NCBI GenBank assembly: GCA_945883145.1
Contig: CAMCXB010000010.1
Location: 1-49,404, forward strand
Direction: 5' to 3'
DNA length: 49,404 nucleotides
From: Bordetella parapertussis
Lineage (GTDB): Bacteria > Pseudomonadota > Gammaproteobacteria > Burkholderiales > Burkholderiaceae_D
In this document: in pieces, positions 8,661 to 18,061 of the stretch
Layout of the letters: each line of letters starts with the position of its first letter
How positions within the stretch are numbered: position 1 is the first letter of the stretch
Program-made: the position numbers and the translations under genes
Notes under the pieces: generated by a model
The model's database searches: none
Told to the model about the DNA's origin: nothing
The model's input: the letters and a program-made list of their open reading frames with translations, nothing else

Positions 8661-9386
8661 ATGGCACGCCTTCCCAGACTGGTCGTTCCTGGCCAACTTC
8701 ATCACATCCTTGCTAAAGGCCATAATCAGCAACCTGTTTTTAGGGAACAGGCTGACTATCAAGCATTTCTTCGTTGTTTGAAAGACGCCGCAAATCAGTA
8801 TGAAGTTGCATTGCATGCCTATGTCTTGCTGCCTGCACGCATACAGCTGCTAGCCACACCTGCTACCGAGCTAGGTTTAGGCAGAATGATGCAAGCCCTA
8901 GGCCGTCATTACGTTCCTTACTTCAATGCGCGCCACGCTCGAACAGGCAGTTTGTGGGATGGTCGATTTAGAGCGACGGTGTTGGAGGCATCCCAGTATT
9001 TTTTACCCTGTTGCATCATGATGGAATATCAGTCGATCACAGCAGGGTTGAGCGCTGAGTTAGCGAGCTATCCTTGGTCTAGTCATGCGCATCACCTAGG
9101 TTTAGAAAAAAATCCTGTGATTACTGACCATCCTGAATACTGGGCTCTGGGAAATACGCCATTTCAGCGCGAAGCTGCCTATAAAACTCTGTCCGAATTT
9201 GTGCCGCAAGCCAGTTTGGTGGAGGAAATTGAAACCGCCACCCAAAAAGCTTGGGCCTTGGGATCTGAAGAATTTAAGCGGCAACTGGCTAAATTAACGC
9301 CACGTAGACTGTCACCAGTGCCGCGTGGTCGGCCTTCTAAATCGATTAAGTTGCTTAAAGACATCAAAATTAAGTCAGAGTACTAA
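8661..9386 (+). CDS. RAYT-family (Y1/IS200-like) transposase homologue lacking catalytic residues
   Basis: A 241-aa intact frame whose first 145 residues align by eye with REP-associated tyrosine transposases (start MARLPRLVVPGQLHHILAKG, and GRHYVPYFNARHARTGSLWDGRFRA split over residues 81-105). In active members the block HAYVLMPNHVHLL holds the HUH metal-binding pair; here residues 52-64 read HAYVLLPARIQLL, so both histidines are replaced (R60, Q62). The nucleophile block Y-I-E-L-N-P-V-R-A is M120-M-E-Y-Q-S-I-T-A, so the tyrosine is lost. The tail is basic and contains PRGRPSK (221-227), like an AT-hook core. It lies between ssb and gltB. I infer a domesticated DNA-binding protein or a slowly decaying gene; the function is unknown. 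Confidence 0.8.
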   Translation: MARLPRLVVPGQLHHILAKGHNQQPVFREQADYQAFLRCLKDAANQYEVALHAYVLLPARIQLLATPATELGLGRMMQALGRHYVPYFNARHARTGSLWDGRFRATVLEASQYFLPCCIMMEYQSITAGLSAELASYPWSSHAHHLGLEKNPVITDHPEYWALGNTPFQREAAYKTLSEFVPQASLVEEIETATQKAWALGSEEFKRQLAKLTPRRLSPVPRGRPSKSIKLLKDIKIKSEY

Positions 9387-9470
9387 ACTAGCTTCTCTAC
9401 AAATCAGCCTATAAGCCAAATTCTATTTATTCTGTCCCCAATTAAATTTGCATCATTTGGAAGCTAGATT

Positions 9471-9498
9471 TAAATAGGTTCAGACCCTATTTATTTTT
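9471..9498 (+). repeat. Stem-loop with T-run downstream of the RAYT homologue (REP-like or terminator)
   Basis: TAAATAGG (9471-9478) and CCTATTTA (9486-9493) form a perfect 8-bp inverted repeat around the 7-nt loop TTCAGAC, followed by five T. Upstream, at 9430-9442, is TTCTGTCCCCAAT, a motif I associate with intergenic repeats near RAYT genes. It may be the RAYT transcript terminator, a leftover REP-type target, or both. Confidence 0.45.
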
Positions 9499-9500
9499 GA

Positions 9501-9529
9501 TTGATGTACAGCTGCCCTTGCTCTATCCT
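9501..9529 (+). promoter_or_regulatory. Candidate sigma-70 promoter of gltB
   Basis: TTGATG (9501-9506) and TATCCT (9524-9529) are separated by 17 bp, each matching 4 of 6 consensus bases. Transcription would start about 30 nt before the gltB ATG. It sits directly after the hairpin at 9471-9498. Confidence 0.4.
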
Positions 9530-9565
9530 TCACTGTTCTATTGAAAATGGCTGTGGAGAATTGCG

Positions 9566-12500
9566 ATGCAAGCCCAAGGACTGTACGACCCAAAAAATGA
9601 ACATGACGCCTGTGGCGTAGGTTTTATAGCGCATATCAAAGGACAGAAAAGTCACTCTATCGTTGAGCAAGGTCTGCTCATTCTGCAAAACTTAGATCAC
9701 CGCGGTGCTGTAGGTGCAGACAAGTTAATGGGCGATGGCGCCGGCATACTGATACAAATTCCTGATCAGTATTATCGCGATGAAATGGTCAAGCAAGGCG
9801 TGCATTTACCGCCACCTGGTGAGTACGGCGTAGGCATGGTGTTCTTACCTAAAGAAAATGCATCGCGTATCGCTTGTGAACAAGAGATAGAACGTGCTGT
9901 CCATGCAGAAGGTCAAGTGGTATTGGGTTGGCGTAATGTGCCAGTCAATATGGACATGCCTATGTCGCCAACTGTGCGTGAAAAAGAACCTGTCATACGC
10001 CAAATTTTTATCGGTCGTGGTCAGGACATCATGGTCACCGATGCATTAGAGCGCAAACTCTATGTCATACGTAAAGCATCTGGTCATGCGATTCAAGCTT
10101 TGAATTTATTACATGGCAAAGAATTTTTTGTGCCTTCCATGTCAGCACGTACAGTGGTCTATAAAGGCTTGTTATTAGCAGATCAAGTCGGTGTCTATTA
10201 CCGCGATTTGCAAGATCCAAAATGTGTCTCTGCATTGGCACTAGTACATCAACGTTTTTCAACCAACACCTTCCCTGAATGGCCGCTCGCCCATCCTTAT
10301 CGCTTAATCGCGCATAACGGAGAGATCAATACCGTTGAAGGTAATTTCAATTGGATGCGAGCGCGTGAAGGCGTGATGAAATCTGCGGTGTTAGGTGAAG
10401 ACTTACAAAAATTATTCCCCCTGATTTATGAAGGTCAATCAGACACAGCGTGTTTTGATAATGCACTCGAATTACTCGTCATGGCTGGTTATCCCATTGC
10501 CCAAGCTATGATGATGATGATTCCAGAAGCTTGGGAAAATCACACACTGATGGATAACAATCGTCGTGCATTCTATGAATATCATGCAGCGATGATGGAG
10601 CCATGGGATGGTCCTGCTGCGATGGCATTCACTGATGGTCGTCACATAGGCGGTACCTTAGATAGAAATGGTTTGCGTCCAGCACGTTACATCGTTACCG
10701 ATGATGATTTAGTTGTGATGGCTTCTGAGTCAGGTGTATTGCCTATTCCTGAATCAAAAATTATTCAAAAATGGCGCCTACAACCAGGCAAAATGTTTTT
10801 GATTGACCTCGATGCAGGTCGCATCATCGACGATAAAGAATTAAAAGATACCTTCGCAAATGCTAAGCCATACAAACAATGGATTGATTCTGTCCGCGTT
10901 AAATTGGATGAGCTGAAATCAACAGAAGAGCATCAAGACAGCAAAATTCCTCTGTTAGATAGACAGCAAGCATTTGGTTATACCCAAGAAGATTTGAAAT
11001 TCCTCATGTCGCCTATGGCAGCTAATGCAGAAGAGGCGACAGGTTCGATGGGTAATGACTCGCCATTGGCAGTCATGTCGAATAAAAATAAAACGCTCTA
11101 CAACTATTTCAAACAATTATTTGCACAAGTAACGAATCCGCCGATTGATCCGATTCGTGAAGCAATGGTGATGTCCTTAGTTTCTTTTATTGGTCCTAAG
11201 CCTAATCTGCTTGATACCAACAACATTAATCCTCCAATGCGTTTAGAAGTGTCGCAGCCCATACTTGATTACAAAGATATGACTCGACTGCGTAACATAG
11301 GTGATCACACTGGCGGAAAATTCCGCTCCTTCGAATTAGATATTTGTTATCCCACAGCTTGGGGCAAAGAAGGTGTAGAAGCACGCCTTGCATCATTGTG
11401 TGCGCAAGCTGTCGATGCAGTGAAATCTGGCCATAATATTTTAATTATTTCTGATCGTAAGATAGATGCAAACAATGTTGCTATCCCGGCTTTGTTAGCA
11501 ACCTCAGCGATTCATCAACATTTAGTTGGTCGTGGTTTGCGTACTTCTGCAGGTCTGGTTGTGGAAACTGGTTCAGCACGTGAAACCCATCACTTCGCTT
11601 TATTAGCGGGCTATGGAGCAGAAGCGATTCATCCTTACTTGGCGATGGATACCTTGGCAGATATGGCTAAAGGATTGCCAGGAGATTTATCGCCAGAGAA
11701 AGCAATTTATAACTTCCAAAAAGCAGTCGGAAAAGGCTTGTTGAAAGTGTTTTCTAAGATGGGTATTTCCACATACATGTCTTACTGTGGTGCCCAAATC
11801 TTTGAAGCGATAGGTTTGAATAAAGGTTTGATCGAGCAATATTTCAAAGGCACTGCATCTAATGTTGAAGGCATAGGTGTATTTGAAGTCGCAGAAGAAG
11901 CATTACGTTTACATCATTTAGCTTTTAGTGCTGATCCAGTCTTAGCGCATGCATTAGATGCAGGTGGTGAATATGCTTATCGTGTGCGTGGTGAAGACCA
12001 TATGTGGACACCTGATGCGATTGCAAAGTTACAGCATTCCACCCGTGCGAATAACTTCAATACGTATAAAGAATATGCGCAGATCATTAATGATCAATCT
12101 AAGCGTCATATGACTTTGCGAGGTTTATTTGAATTTAAAATCGATCCATCTAAAGCCATTTCTTTGGATGAAGTTGAATCAGCCAAAGAAATCGTCAAGC
12201 GTTTTGCTACCGGTGCGATGTCACTTGGCTCTATTTCTACTGAAGCGCATGCAACCTTAGCGATCGCGATGAATCGTATCGGTGGTAAGTCGAATACCGG
12301 TGAAGGTGGTGAAGATGAAAATCGCTATCGCAATGAACTGCGTGGCATTCCTATAAAAAAAGGTGACACGCTGGCTTCCATCATTGGTAAGGATCGCGTA
12401 GAAGTTGATTTACCTTTGCAAGATGGCGATTCACTGCGCTCGAAAATCAAACAAGTGGCGTCAGGTCGTTTTGGTGTGACCACCGAGTACCTCACATCAG

Positions 12501-14251
12501 CTGAGCAAATTCAAATCAAAATGGCGCAGGGTGCAAAGCCTGGTGAAGGTGGTCAGCTTCCAGGTCATAAAGTCTCTGAGTACATTGCTAAATTGCGTTT
12601 CTCCGTGCCGGGTGTGGGATTAATTTCACCGCCACCGCATCATGATATTTATTCGATTGAAGACTTAGCGCAGTTAATTCACGATTTAAAGAATGCTAAT
12701 CCTACTGCTTCGATTTCAGTCAAGCTCGTATCGGAAGTGGGTGTTGGTACAGTTGCAGCTGGTGTAGCGAAAGCGAAAGCGGATCATGTTGTGATCGCAG
12801 GTCATGATGGCGGTACGGGTGCGTCCCCTCTGTCATCTGTTAAGCATGCAGGCTCTCCATGGGAATTAGGTTTGGCAGAGACACAGCAAACTTTAGTGTT
12901 GAATCGTTTGCGTAGTCGTATTCGTGTGCAAACAGATGGTCAGATTAAAACCGGCCGTGATGTCGTGATTGCTGCTTTGTTAGGTGCAGATGAATTAGGT
13001 TTTTCAACCGCTCCGCTCGTCGTAGAAGGTTGCATCATGATGCGTAAGTGTCATTTGAATACCTGCCCAGTTGGAGTAGCGACGCAAGATCCTTTATTGC
13101 GTGCGAAGTTCCAAGGTAAGCCTGAGCATGTCGTGAACTATTTCTTCTTTGTGGCGGAAGAAGCACGTCAAATCATGGCGCAGTTAGGTATTAAAACATT
13201 CAATGAATTGATAGGCCGTACTGATTTGCTCGATAAATCAAAAGCTATCACGCATTGGAAAGCACAAGGTCTGGATTTTAGTAAGATTTTCTATCAACCG
13301 AATGTACCTGCGTCTGAACCACGCTATCAGGTAGAGACGCAAGATCATGGTTTAGAAAAAGCGCTAGATCATAAGTTAATCGCGCAAGCAAAACCTGCAA
13401 TTGATAGAGGTGAAAAAGTCTCTTTCATTTCACCAGTAAAGAATTTAAATCGCACGGTAGGCGCGATGTTGTCGGGTGAAGTGGCGAAAAAATATGGTCA
13501 TGAAGGTTTGCCAGATGACACCATACATATTCAGTTACAAGGTACTGCAGGACAATCATGTGGTGCATTTTTAGCGCATGGTGTGACGTTAGACCTAGTC
13601 GGTGAAGGCAATGACTATGTAGGCAAGGGATTGTCAGGTGGTCGCATTATTGTGCGTCCTAATACAGAGTTCCGTGGCCGTGCATTTGAAAACATCATCA
13701 TCGGTAACACCGTGTTGTATGGTGCGATTGCAGGTGAAGCTTTCTTCAATGGTGTAGCAGGCGAACGTTTTGCTGTGCGTAATTCAGGCGCGATCACTGT
13801 GGTTGAAGGCACTGGCGATCATGGTTGTGAATATATGACTGGTGGCACGGTAGTGGTACTGGGTGCGACGGGTCGTAATTTTGCAGCAGGTATGTCAGGT
13901 GGTATTGCTTATATCTATGATGAAGATGGCAGCTTTGCGCATAAATGTAATCTCTCTATGGTTACATTAGAAAGTGTGTTGAGTGTTGCTGATCAAGAAA
14001 GCAAACTCGATAAATCTATTTGGCATAGCTTGAAACGCAATGGCGAAGTTGAGGCGGATGAAGCGATTGTCAAAGGTTTGATAGAGCGTCATTTCAAACA
14101 CACTGGCAGTACGCGTGCACGTAATCTCTTAGATGACTGGACGAATGCGCGTAGCAAATTCGTCAAAGTATTTCCATCTGAGTACAAGCGTGCTCTAGGT
14201 GAAATGCATGCAGCGAAAACTGTTAAAGCAAAAGAAAAAGCACTAGCTTAA
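9566..14251 (+). CDS. gltB: Glutamate synthase (NADPH) large subunit
   Basis: Makes two glutamates from glutamine and 2-oxoglutarate in the cytoplasm. The order of domains in the 1561-aa product is as follows. An N-terminal class-II glutamine amidotransferase has C16 in HDACGVGF, exposed after removal of a short propeptide. A central domain and the FMN-binding synthase domain follow (GEGGEDENRY, then KPGEGGQLPGHKV). The 3Fe-4S cysteines lie in CIMMRKCHLNTCPVG near residues 1155-1166. The C-terminal GXGXG beta-helix domain ends the protein. Length is normal for the family. The start ATG has GGAGA upstream. Followed by gltD after 70 bp. Confidence 0.98.
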   Translation: MQAQGLYDPKNEHDACGVGFIAHIKGQKSHSIVEQGLLILQNLDHRGAVGADKLMGDGAGILIQIPDQYYRDEMVKQGVHLPPPGEYGVGMVFLPKENASRIACEQEIERAVHAEGQVVLGWRNVPVNMDMPMSPTVREKEPVIRQIFIGRGQDIMVTDALERKLYVIRKASGHAIQALNLLHGKEFFVPSMSARTVVYKGLLLADQVGVYYRDLQDPKCVSALALVHQRFSTNTFPEWPLAHPYRLIAHNGEINTVEGNFNWMRAREGVMKSAVLGEDLQKLFPLIYEGQSDTACFDNALELLVMAGYPIAQAMMMMIPEAWENHTLMDNNRRAFYEYHAAMMEPWDGPAAMAFTDGRHIGGTLDRNGLRPARYIVTDDDLVVMASESGVLPIPESKIIQKWRLQPGKMFLIDLDAGRIIDDKELKDTFANAKPYKQWIDSVRVKLDELKSTEEHQDSKIPLLDRQQAFGYTQEDLKFLMSPMAANAEEATGSMGNDSPLAVMSNKNKTLYNYFKQLFAQVTNPPIDPIREAMVMSLVSFIGPKPNLLDTNNINPPMRLEVSQPILDYKDMTRLRNIGDHTGGKFRSFELDICYPTAWGKEGVEARLASLCAQAVDAVKSGHNILIISDRKIDANNVAIPALLATSAIHQHLVGRGLRTSAGLVVETGSARETHHFALLAGYGAEAIHPYLAMDTLADMAKGLPGDLSPEKAIYNFQKAVGKGLLKVFSKMGISTYMSYCGAQIFEAIGLNKGLIEQYFKGTASNVEGIGVFEVAEEALRLHHLAFSADPVLAHALDAGGEYAYRVRGEDHMWTPDAIAKLQHSTRANNFNTYKEYAQIINDQSKRHMTLRGLFEFKIDPSKAISLDEVESAKEIVKRFATGAMSLGSISTEAHATLAIAMNRIGGKSNTGEGGEDENRYRNELRGIPIKKGDTLASIIGKDRVEVDLPLQDGDSLRSKIKQVASGRFGVTTEYLTSAEQIQIKMAQGAKPGEGGQLPGHKVSEYIAKLRFSVPGVGLISPPPHHDIYSIEDLAQLIHDLKNANPTASISVKLVSEVGVGTVAAGVAKAKADHVVIAGHDGGTGASPLSSVKHAGSPWELGLAETQQTLVLNRLRSRIRVQTDGQIKTGRDVVIAALLGADELGFSTAPLVVEGCIMMRKCHLNTCPVGVATQDPLLRAKFQGKPEHVVNYFFFVAEEARQIMAQLGIKTFNELIGRTDLLDKSKAITHWKAQGLDFSKIFYQPNVPASEPRYQVETQDHGLEKALDHKLIAQAKPAIDRGEKVSFISPVKNLNRTVGAMLSGEVAKKYGHEGLPDDTIHIQLQGTAGQSCGAFLAHGVTLDLVGEGNDYVGKGLSGGRIIVRPNTEFRGRAFENIIIGNTVLYGAIAGEAFFNGVAGERFAVRNSGAITVVEGTGDHGCEYMTGGTVVVLGATGRNFAAGMSGGIAYIYDEDGSFAHKCNLSMVTLESVLSVADQESKLDKSIWHSLKRNGEVEADEAIVKGLIERHFKHTGSTRARNLLDDWTNARSKFVKVFPSEYKRALGEMHAAKTVKAKEKALA

Positions 14252-14321
14252 TGATGTCATAGTTGATCGGTGATGCTATGTGTCACCGATAATTTTCTAC
14301 ACAAAATATTGTGAGTAAAAA

Positions 14322-15785
14322 ATGGGAAAAGTAACTGGTTTTATGGAATTTAAACGCTTGCAAGAAGCAAGCGAAGCACCTCAGGCGCGCAAAAAACATT
14401 ACAAAGAATTTCAATTGCATTTGTCTGATGCAGATGCAAAAACGCAGGGTGCGCGTTGCATGGACTGCGGCATTCCTTTTTGTAATACGGGCTGTCCAGT
14501 CAACAACATCATCCCTGATTGGAATGATCTTGTTTATCACGGCAATTATGAAGAAGCTCTAGAGACACTGCATTCAACGAATAATTTCCCTGAGTTCACT
14601 GGTCGTATTTGTCCAGCGCCTTGTGAAACTGCATGTACTTTGGGCATTAATGATGATCCAGTCGGTATTAAATCTATCGAGCATTTCATCATCGATAAAG
14701 GTTGGGAAAATGGTTGGGTAAAACCATTACCCGCAGCAGCAAAAACAGGTAAGAAAGTAGCTGTGGTGGGTTCTGGTCCAGCTGGTATGGCAGCAGCACA
14801 GCAATTGGCACGTGTTGGTCATGCAGTGACAGTATTTGAAAAAAATGATCGTGTAGGTGGTTTGCTTCGCTATGGCATTCCAGATTTTAAAATGGAAAAA
14901 ATACACATCGATCGTCGTGTAGAACAAATGCAAGCAGAAGGTGTGACTTTTCGTACCGGTGTATTAGTCGGTAAGGATTACCCAGCAGAGATTTTAAATC
15001 TAGCCAAAGAAACGATTTCACCTGAACAGTTGAATAAAGAGTTTGATGCAGTGGTGATTGCAGGTGGTGCTGAAGTGCCGCGTGACTTACCGGTGCCAGG
15101 TCGTGAATTACAAGGCGTGCACTATGCAATGGAATTTCTGCCACTGCAAAATAAAGTCAATGCGGGTGATAAAGTAAAAGAGCAAATCATGGCCACAGCA
15201 AAGCATGTGGTGGTGATTGGTGGTGGTGATACAGGTTCTGATTGTGTTGGTACATCAAATCGACACGGCGCTACATCAGTGACGCAATTTGAACTCTTGC
15301 CTCAGCCGCCAGAAGAAGAAAATAAACCTATGGTTTGGCCTTACTGGCCAACCAAGATGCGTACTTCTTCTTCACATGAAGAAGGTTGTGAACGTGATTG
15401 GGCAGTAGCGACCAAACGCTTAGAAGGTAAAAACGGAAAAGTTGAAAAACTGATTGCTGCGCGTTTAGAGTGGAAAGACGGCAAGATGACAGAAGTGCCA
15501 AATTCTGAATTTGAGATGAAAGCAGATTTAGTTTTATTGGCGATGGGCTTTGTCTCACCGGTAGCGACAATATTAGATGCGTTTGGTGTTGAAAAAGATG
15601 CGCGTGGCAATGCACGTGCTAGTACGGATGGCGAGGGCTGCTATCACACTTCACAAGCAAAAGTATTTGCTGCTGGTGATGTACGTCGAGGTCAGTCTTT
15701 AGTTGTGTGGGCTATACGTGAAGGACGTCAATGTGCACGTGCAGTCGATGAATTTTTAATGGGTTCATCTGTATTGCCGCGTTAG
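14322..15785 (+). CDS. gltD: Glutamate synthase (NADPH) small subunit
   Basis: Supplies electrons from NADPH through FAD and 4Fe-4S clusters to GltB. The 487-aa protein starts with a ferredoxin-like cysteine region: CMDCGIPFCNTGCP at about residue 47 and CPAPCETAC at about residue 93. A FAD-binding motif VVGSGPAGMAAAQQL lies near residue 148, a NADPH motif VIGGGDTGSDC near residue 293, and a closing FAD motif FAAGDVRRGQSLVVWA near the end. All cluster cysteines expected are present. It is cotranscribed with gltB and followed by a strong terminator. Confidence 0.98.
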   Translation: MGKVTGFMEFKRLQEASEAPQARKKHYKEFQLHLSDADAKTQGARCMDCGIPFCNTGCPVNNIIPDWNDLVYHGNYEEALETLHSTNNFPEFTGRICPAPCETACTLGINDDPVGIKSIEHFIIDKGWENGWVKPLPAAAKTGKKVAVVGSGPAGMAAAQQLARVGHAVTVFEKNDRVGGLLRYGIPDFKMEKIHIDRRVEQMQAEGVTFRTGVLVGKDYPAEILNLAKETISPEQLNKEFDAVVIAGGAEVPRDLPVPGRELQGVHYAMEFLPLQNKVNAGDKVKEQIMATAKHVVVIGGGDTGSDCVGTSNRHGATSVTQFELLPQPPEEENKPMVWPYWPTKMRTSSSHEEGCERDWAVATKRLEGKNGKVEKLIAARLEWKDGKMTEVPNSEFEMKADLVLLAMGFVSPVATILDAFGVEKDARGNARASTDGEGCYHTSQAKVFAAGDVRRGQSLVVWAIREGRQCARAVDEFLMGSSVLPR

Positions 15786-15833
15786 TTCACGCCCTGTAGT
15801 TAAACATTGCGTGTCATGCAACTGTAATTAATG

Positions 15834-15860
15834 AAATAGCCAGCGAATGCTGGCTATTTT
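15834..15860 (+). terminator. Rho-independent terminator after gltBD
   Basis: A perfect 11-bp stem AAATAGCCAGC/GCTGGCTATTT (15834-15844, 15849-15859) with the 4-nt loop GAAT ends in TTTT. It lies 50 bp past the gltD stop and separates gltBD from the mla operon. Confidence 0.88.
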
Positions 15861-15958
15861 CATTATTACAAGTTCTCACTCTCAATAGCGTAATTGCGGC
15901 CAGAAAATAGGGCGGCATGCATTACAATTGCAATAATCATTTTTGCTTTGGCTCCCTT

Positions 15959-16765
15959 GTGTCTCCTCTTGTAGAAATTCGCAGCTTGCAATTTGCCTAT
16001 GGCGACAGACCTTTGTTGTCTGGATTGGATATGGTTTTCCCGCGCGGACAAATCATTGCAGTCATGGGAGGCTCGGGTTCAGGTAAGACCACGGTGTTGC
16101 GTTTAATTGGTGGTCAGTTGCGTGCTCAATCTGGCGATGTGATTGTGGATGGTAAAGAAGTCGCTGCGTTGTCTCTGAGTGATTTATACGTAATGCGTCG
16201 CAAAATGGGTATGTTGTTTCAGCACGGCGCCTTATTCACAGATTTAACGGTATTTGAGAATGTTGCTTTCCCTTTGCGCGAACATACTAATTTATCTGAG
16301 TCTATGCTGCATGATTTAGTGCTGTTGAAATTACATGCAGTGGGTTTATCGAATGCGGCATATCTCAAGCCGGCAGAAATTTCTGGTGGTATGGCGCGAC
16401 GTGTTGCATTAGCTCGTGCAATTGCCTTAGATCCGCAACTGATTATGTATGACGAACCTTTTGCAGGACTAGATCCCATCTCTATGGGTGTGACCGCGAA
16501 TTTAATTCGTAAACTCAATGATGCATTAGGTTCTACATCAATTCTTGTTTCACATGATGTGCATGAATCATTTTTGATTGCAGATTATGTTTATTTTCTT
16601 TCGCAAGGTCGCATCGTAGCGCATGGCACGCCAGATCAAATGCGGGAATCGAGTGATCCTTACGTCACTCAATTTGTGAATGCACAAGCTGATGGTCCTG
16701 TGCCGTTTCATTATCCTGGTCGTTCTCTTGCTGAGCAGTTAGGTTTGTCGGAGCATGCTAAATGA
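15959..16765 (+). CDS. mlaF: Phospholipid ABC transporter ATP-binding protein MlaF
   Basis: ATPase of the MlaFEDB complex that moves phospholipids between the inner membrane and the periplasmic carrier MlaC. It has Walker A GGSGSGKTT, a Q-loop in GMLFQHGALF, signature SGGMARRVALARA, Walker B LIMYDEPFAGLDP and the switch His of LVSHDVHES. I prefer the GTG at 15959 (MSPLVEIRSLQFAYG), which starts where family proteins start. An in-frame ATG at 15917 would add 14 residues rich in Cys and Asn (MHYNCNNHFCFGSL) and unlike the family, although an AGGGCGG stretch precedes it. The ATG of mlaE overlaps its stop codon. Confidence 0.93.
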   Translation: MSPLVEIRSLQFAYGDRPLLSGLDMVFPRGQIIAVMGGSGSGKTTVLRLIGGQLRAQSGDVIVDGKEVAALSLSDLYVMRRKMGMLFQHGALFTDLTVFENVAFPLREHTNLSESMLHDLVLLKLHAVGLSNAAYLKPAEISGGMARRVALARAIALDPQLIMYDEPFAGLDPISMGVTANLIRKLNDALGSTSILVSHDVHESFLIADYVYFLSQGRIVAHGTPDQMRESSDPYVTQFVNAQADGPVPFHYPGRSLAEQLGLSEHAK

Positions 16766-17550
16766 TGCAGACACTGACAAAGGCATTGGCGAAGTTGGGT
16801 GCGTTGGTGAGAATCATGCTCATAAATTTAGGGGCTGCTACCCGTACTTTTGTGACTTTATTAGCAGGATCGGGAGCTTTATTACGTCGCCCGCGTTTAG
16901 TAACGGATCAAATTCATTTCATTGGTAATTACTCTTTAGTGATTATTGCGGTATCAGGATTATTTGTTGGTTTCGTACTTGGATTACAAGGCTATTACAC
17001 ACTGAATAAATATGGCTCTGAGCAAGCCTTAGGTTTATTGGTAGCGTTATCACTAACCCGTGAATTAGGGCCTGTAGTAACGGCATTATTGTTTGCAGGT
17101 CGTGCTGGTACATCATTGACTGCAGAGATAGGTTTGATGAAAGCAGGAGAGCAATTAGCTGCAATGGAAATGATGGCAGTTGATCCTTTGCATAGAATTT
17201 TAGCGCCACGTTTTTGGGCAGGTGTGATTGCGATGCCTGTATTAGCAGCGATTTTTAGCGCTGTCGGTATTTTTGGTGGTTACATTGTAGGAGTAGGATT
17301 AATTGGTGTTGATGAAGGCGCCTTCTGGTCGCAAATGCAAGGCGGTGTAGATGTATGGAGTGATGTAGCCAATGGTGTGTTGAAAAGCTGTGTGTTTGGT
17401 GTGGCAGTCACTTTCATCGCTTTGTATCAAGGCTATTGTGCAGCGCCGACTCCTGAAGGTGTAGCGCGTGCGACTACCCGAACTGTAGTTATAGGATCTT
17501 TAGTTGTTTTATGGTGTGATTTCTTACTCACGGCACTGATGTTTTCTTAG
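16762..17550 (+). CDS. mlaE: Phospholipid ABC transporter permease MlaE
   Basis: Inner-membrane permease of 262 aa with about five to six hydrophobic segments and the MlaE core (LGLLVALSLTRELGPVVTALLFAGRAGTSL, split here at residues about 94-123). A second conserved patch is GLMKAGEQLAAMEMMAVDP. It dimerises and pairs with MlaF. It overlaps mlaF by four bases (ATGA), so translation is coupled, and it is followed by mlaD after 32 bp. A second ATG follows directly; either may be used. Confidence 0.96.
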   Translation: MMQTLTKALAKLGALVRIMLINLGAATRTFVTLLAGSGALLRRPRLVTDQIHFIGNYSLVIIAVSGLFVGFVLGLQGYYTLNKYGSEQALGLLVALSLTRELGPVVTALLFAGRAGTSLTAEIGLMKAGEQLAAMEMMAVDPLHRILAPRFWAGVIAMPVLAAIFSAVGIFGGYIVGVGLIGVDEGAFWSQMQGGVDVWSDVANGVLKSCVFGVAVTFIALYQGYCAAPTPEGVARATTRTVVIGSLVVLWCDFLLTALMFS

Positions 17551-17582
17551 TGCGGAGAGTGTGGTTTACCGAGGAATAAAGT

Positions 17583-18059
17583 ATGCAACGCAAATCTCTC
17601 GATGTCTGGGTTGGCTTATTCGTAGTGCTAGGTGCACTGGCGCTAATGTTTCTTGCTTTAAGAGCAGGGAACATGAGTTCTATGAACTTCGGTTCTAGCT
17701 ATACCGTAACAGCAAATTTCGATAATATCGGTGGACTTAAACCACGTGCGCCTATCAAGAGTGCGGGTGTGGTAGTGGGTCGGGTTGAGAGCATAGGCTT
17801 TAATGATAAAAAATTTCAAGCGCAGGTCATCATGCGTTTGCAGTCTGAGTATCAATTTCCAAAAGACTCTTCCGCTAAAATTTTAACCTCAGGTCTTTTG
17901 GGTGAGCAATACATAGGGCTAGAACCCGGTGGGGATGTGAAGAATTTTGCACAAGGCGATCGTATTAAGAGTACGCAGTCAGCGATTGTTCTTGAAAATC
18001 TGATTAGCCAATTTTTATTTAGTAAAGCAGCAGAAACAAATGGCAAGGAAGAAAAATAG
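17583..18059 (+). CDS. mlaD: Outer membrane lipid asymmetry protein MlaD (MCE domain)
   Basis: A 158-aa protein with one N-terminal membrane helix (about residues 8-27) and one periplasmic MCE domain (about residues 38-117: YTVTANFDNIGGLKPRAPIK, then AGVVVGRV and SGLLGEQYIGLEPGG). It forms a hexameric ring on MlaFE that receives lipids from MlaC. A GAGGAATAAAGT sequence before the ATG gives a good ribosome-binding site. It ends with a short charged tail, and mlaA starts 2 bp later. Confidence 0.96.
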   Translation: MQRKSLDVWVGLFVVLGALALMFLALRAGNMSSMNFGSSYTVTANFDNIGGLKPRAPIKSAGVVVGRVESIGFNDKKFQAQVIMRLQSEYQFPKDSSAKILTSGLLGEQYIGLEPGGDVKNFAQGDRIKSTQSAIVLENLISQFLFSKAAETNGKEEK

Positions 18060-18061
18060 TT

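Noticed and set aside
8661..9386. Active IS200/IS605-type insertion sequence
   Set aside because: No flanking element ends or target-site pattern is visible, and the HUH motif and nucleophile tyrosine are missing.
15917..15958. ATG at 15917 as start of mlaF
   Set aside because: It adds 14 Cys/Asn-rich residues not typical of MlaF; the GTG at 15959 fits the family start better, though the weak AGGG upstream keeps the ATG possible.
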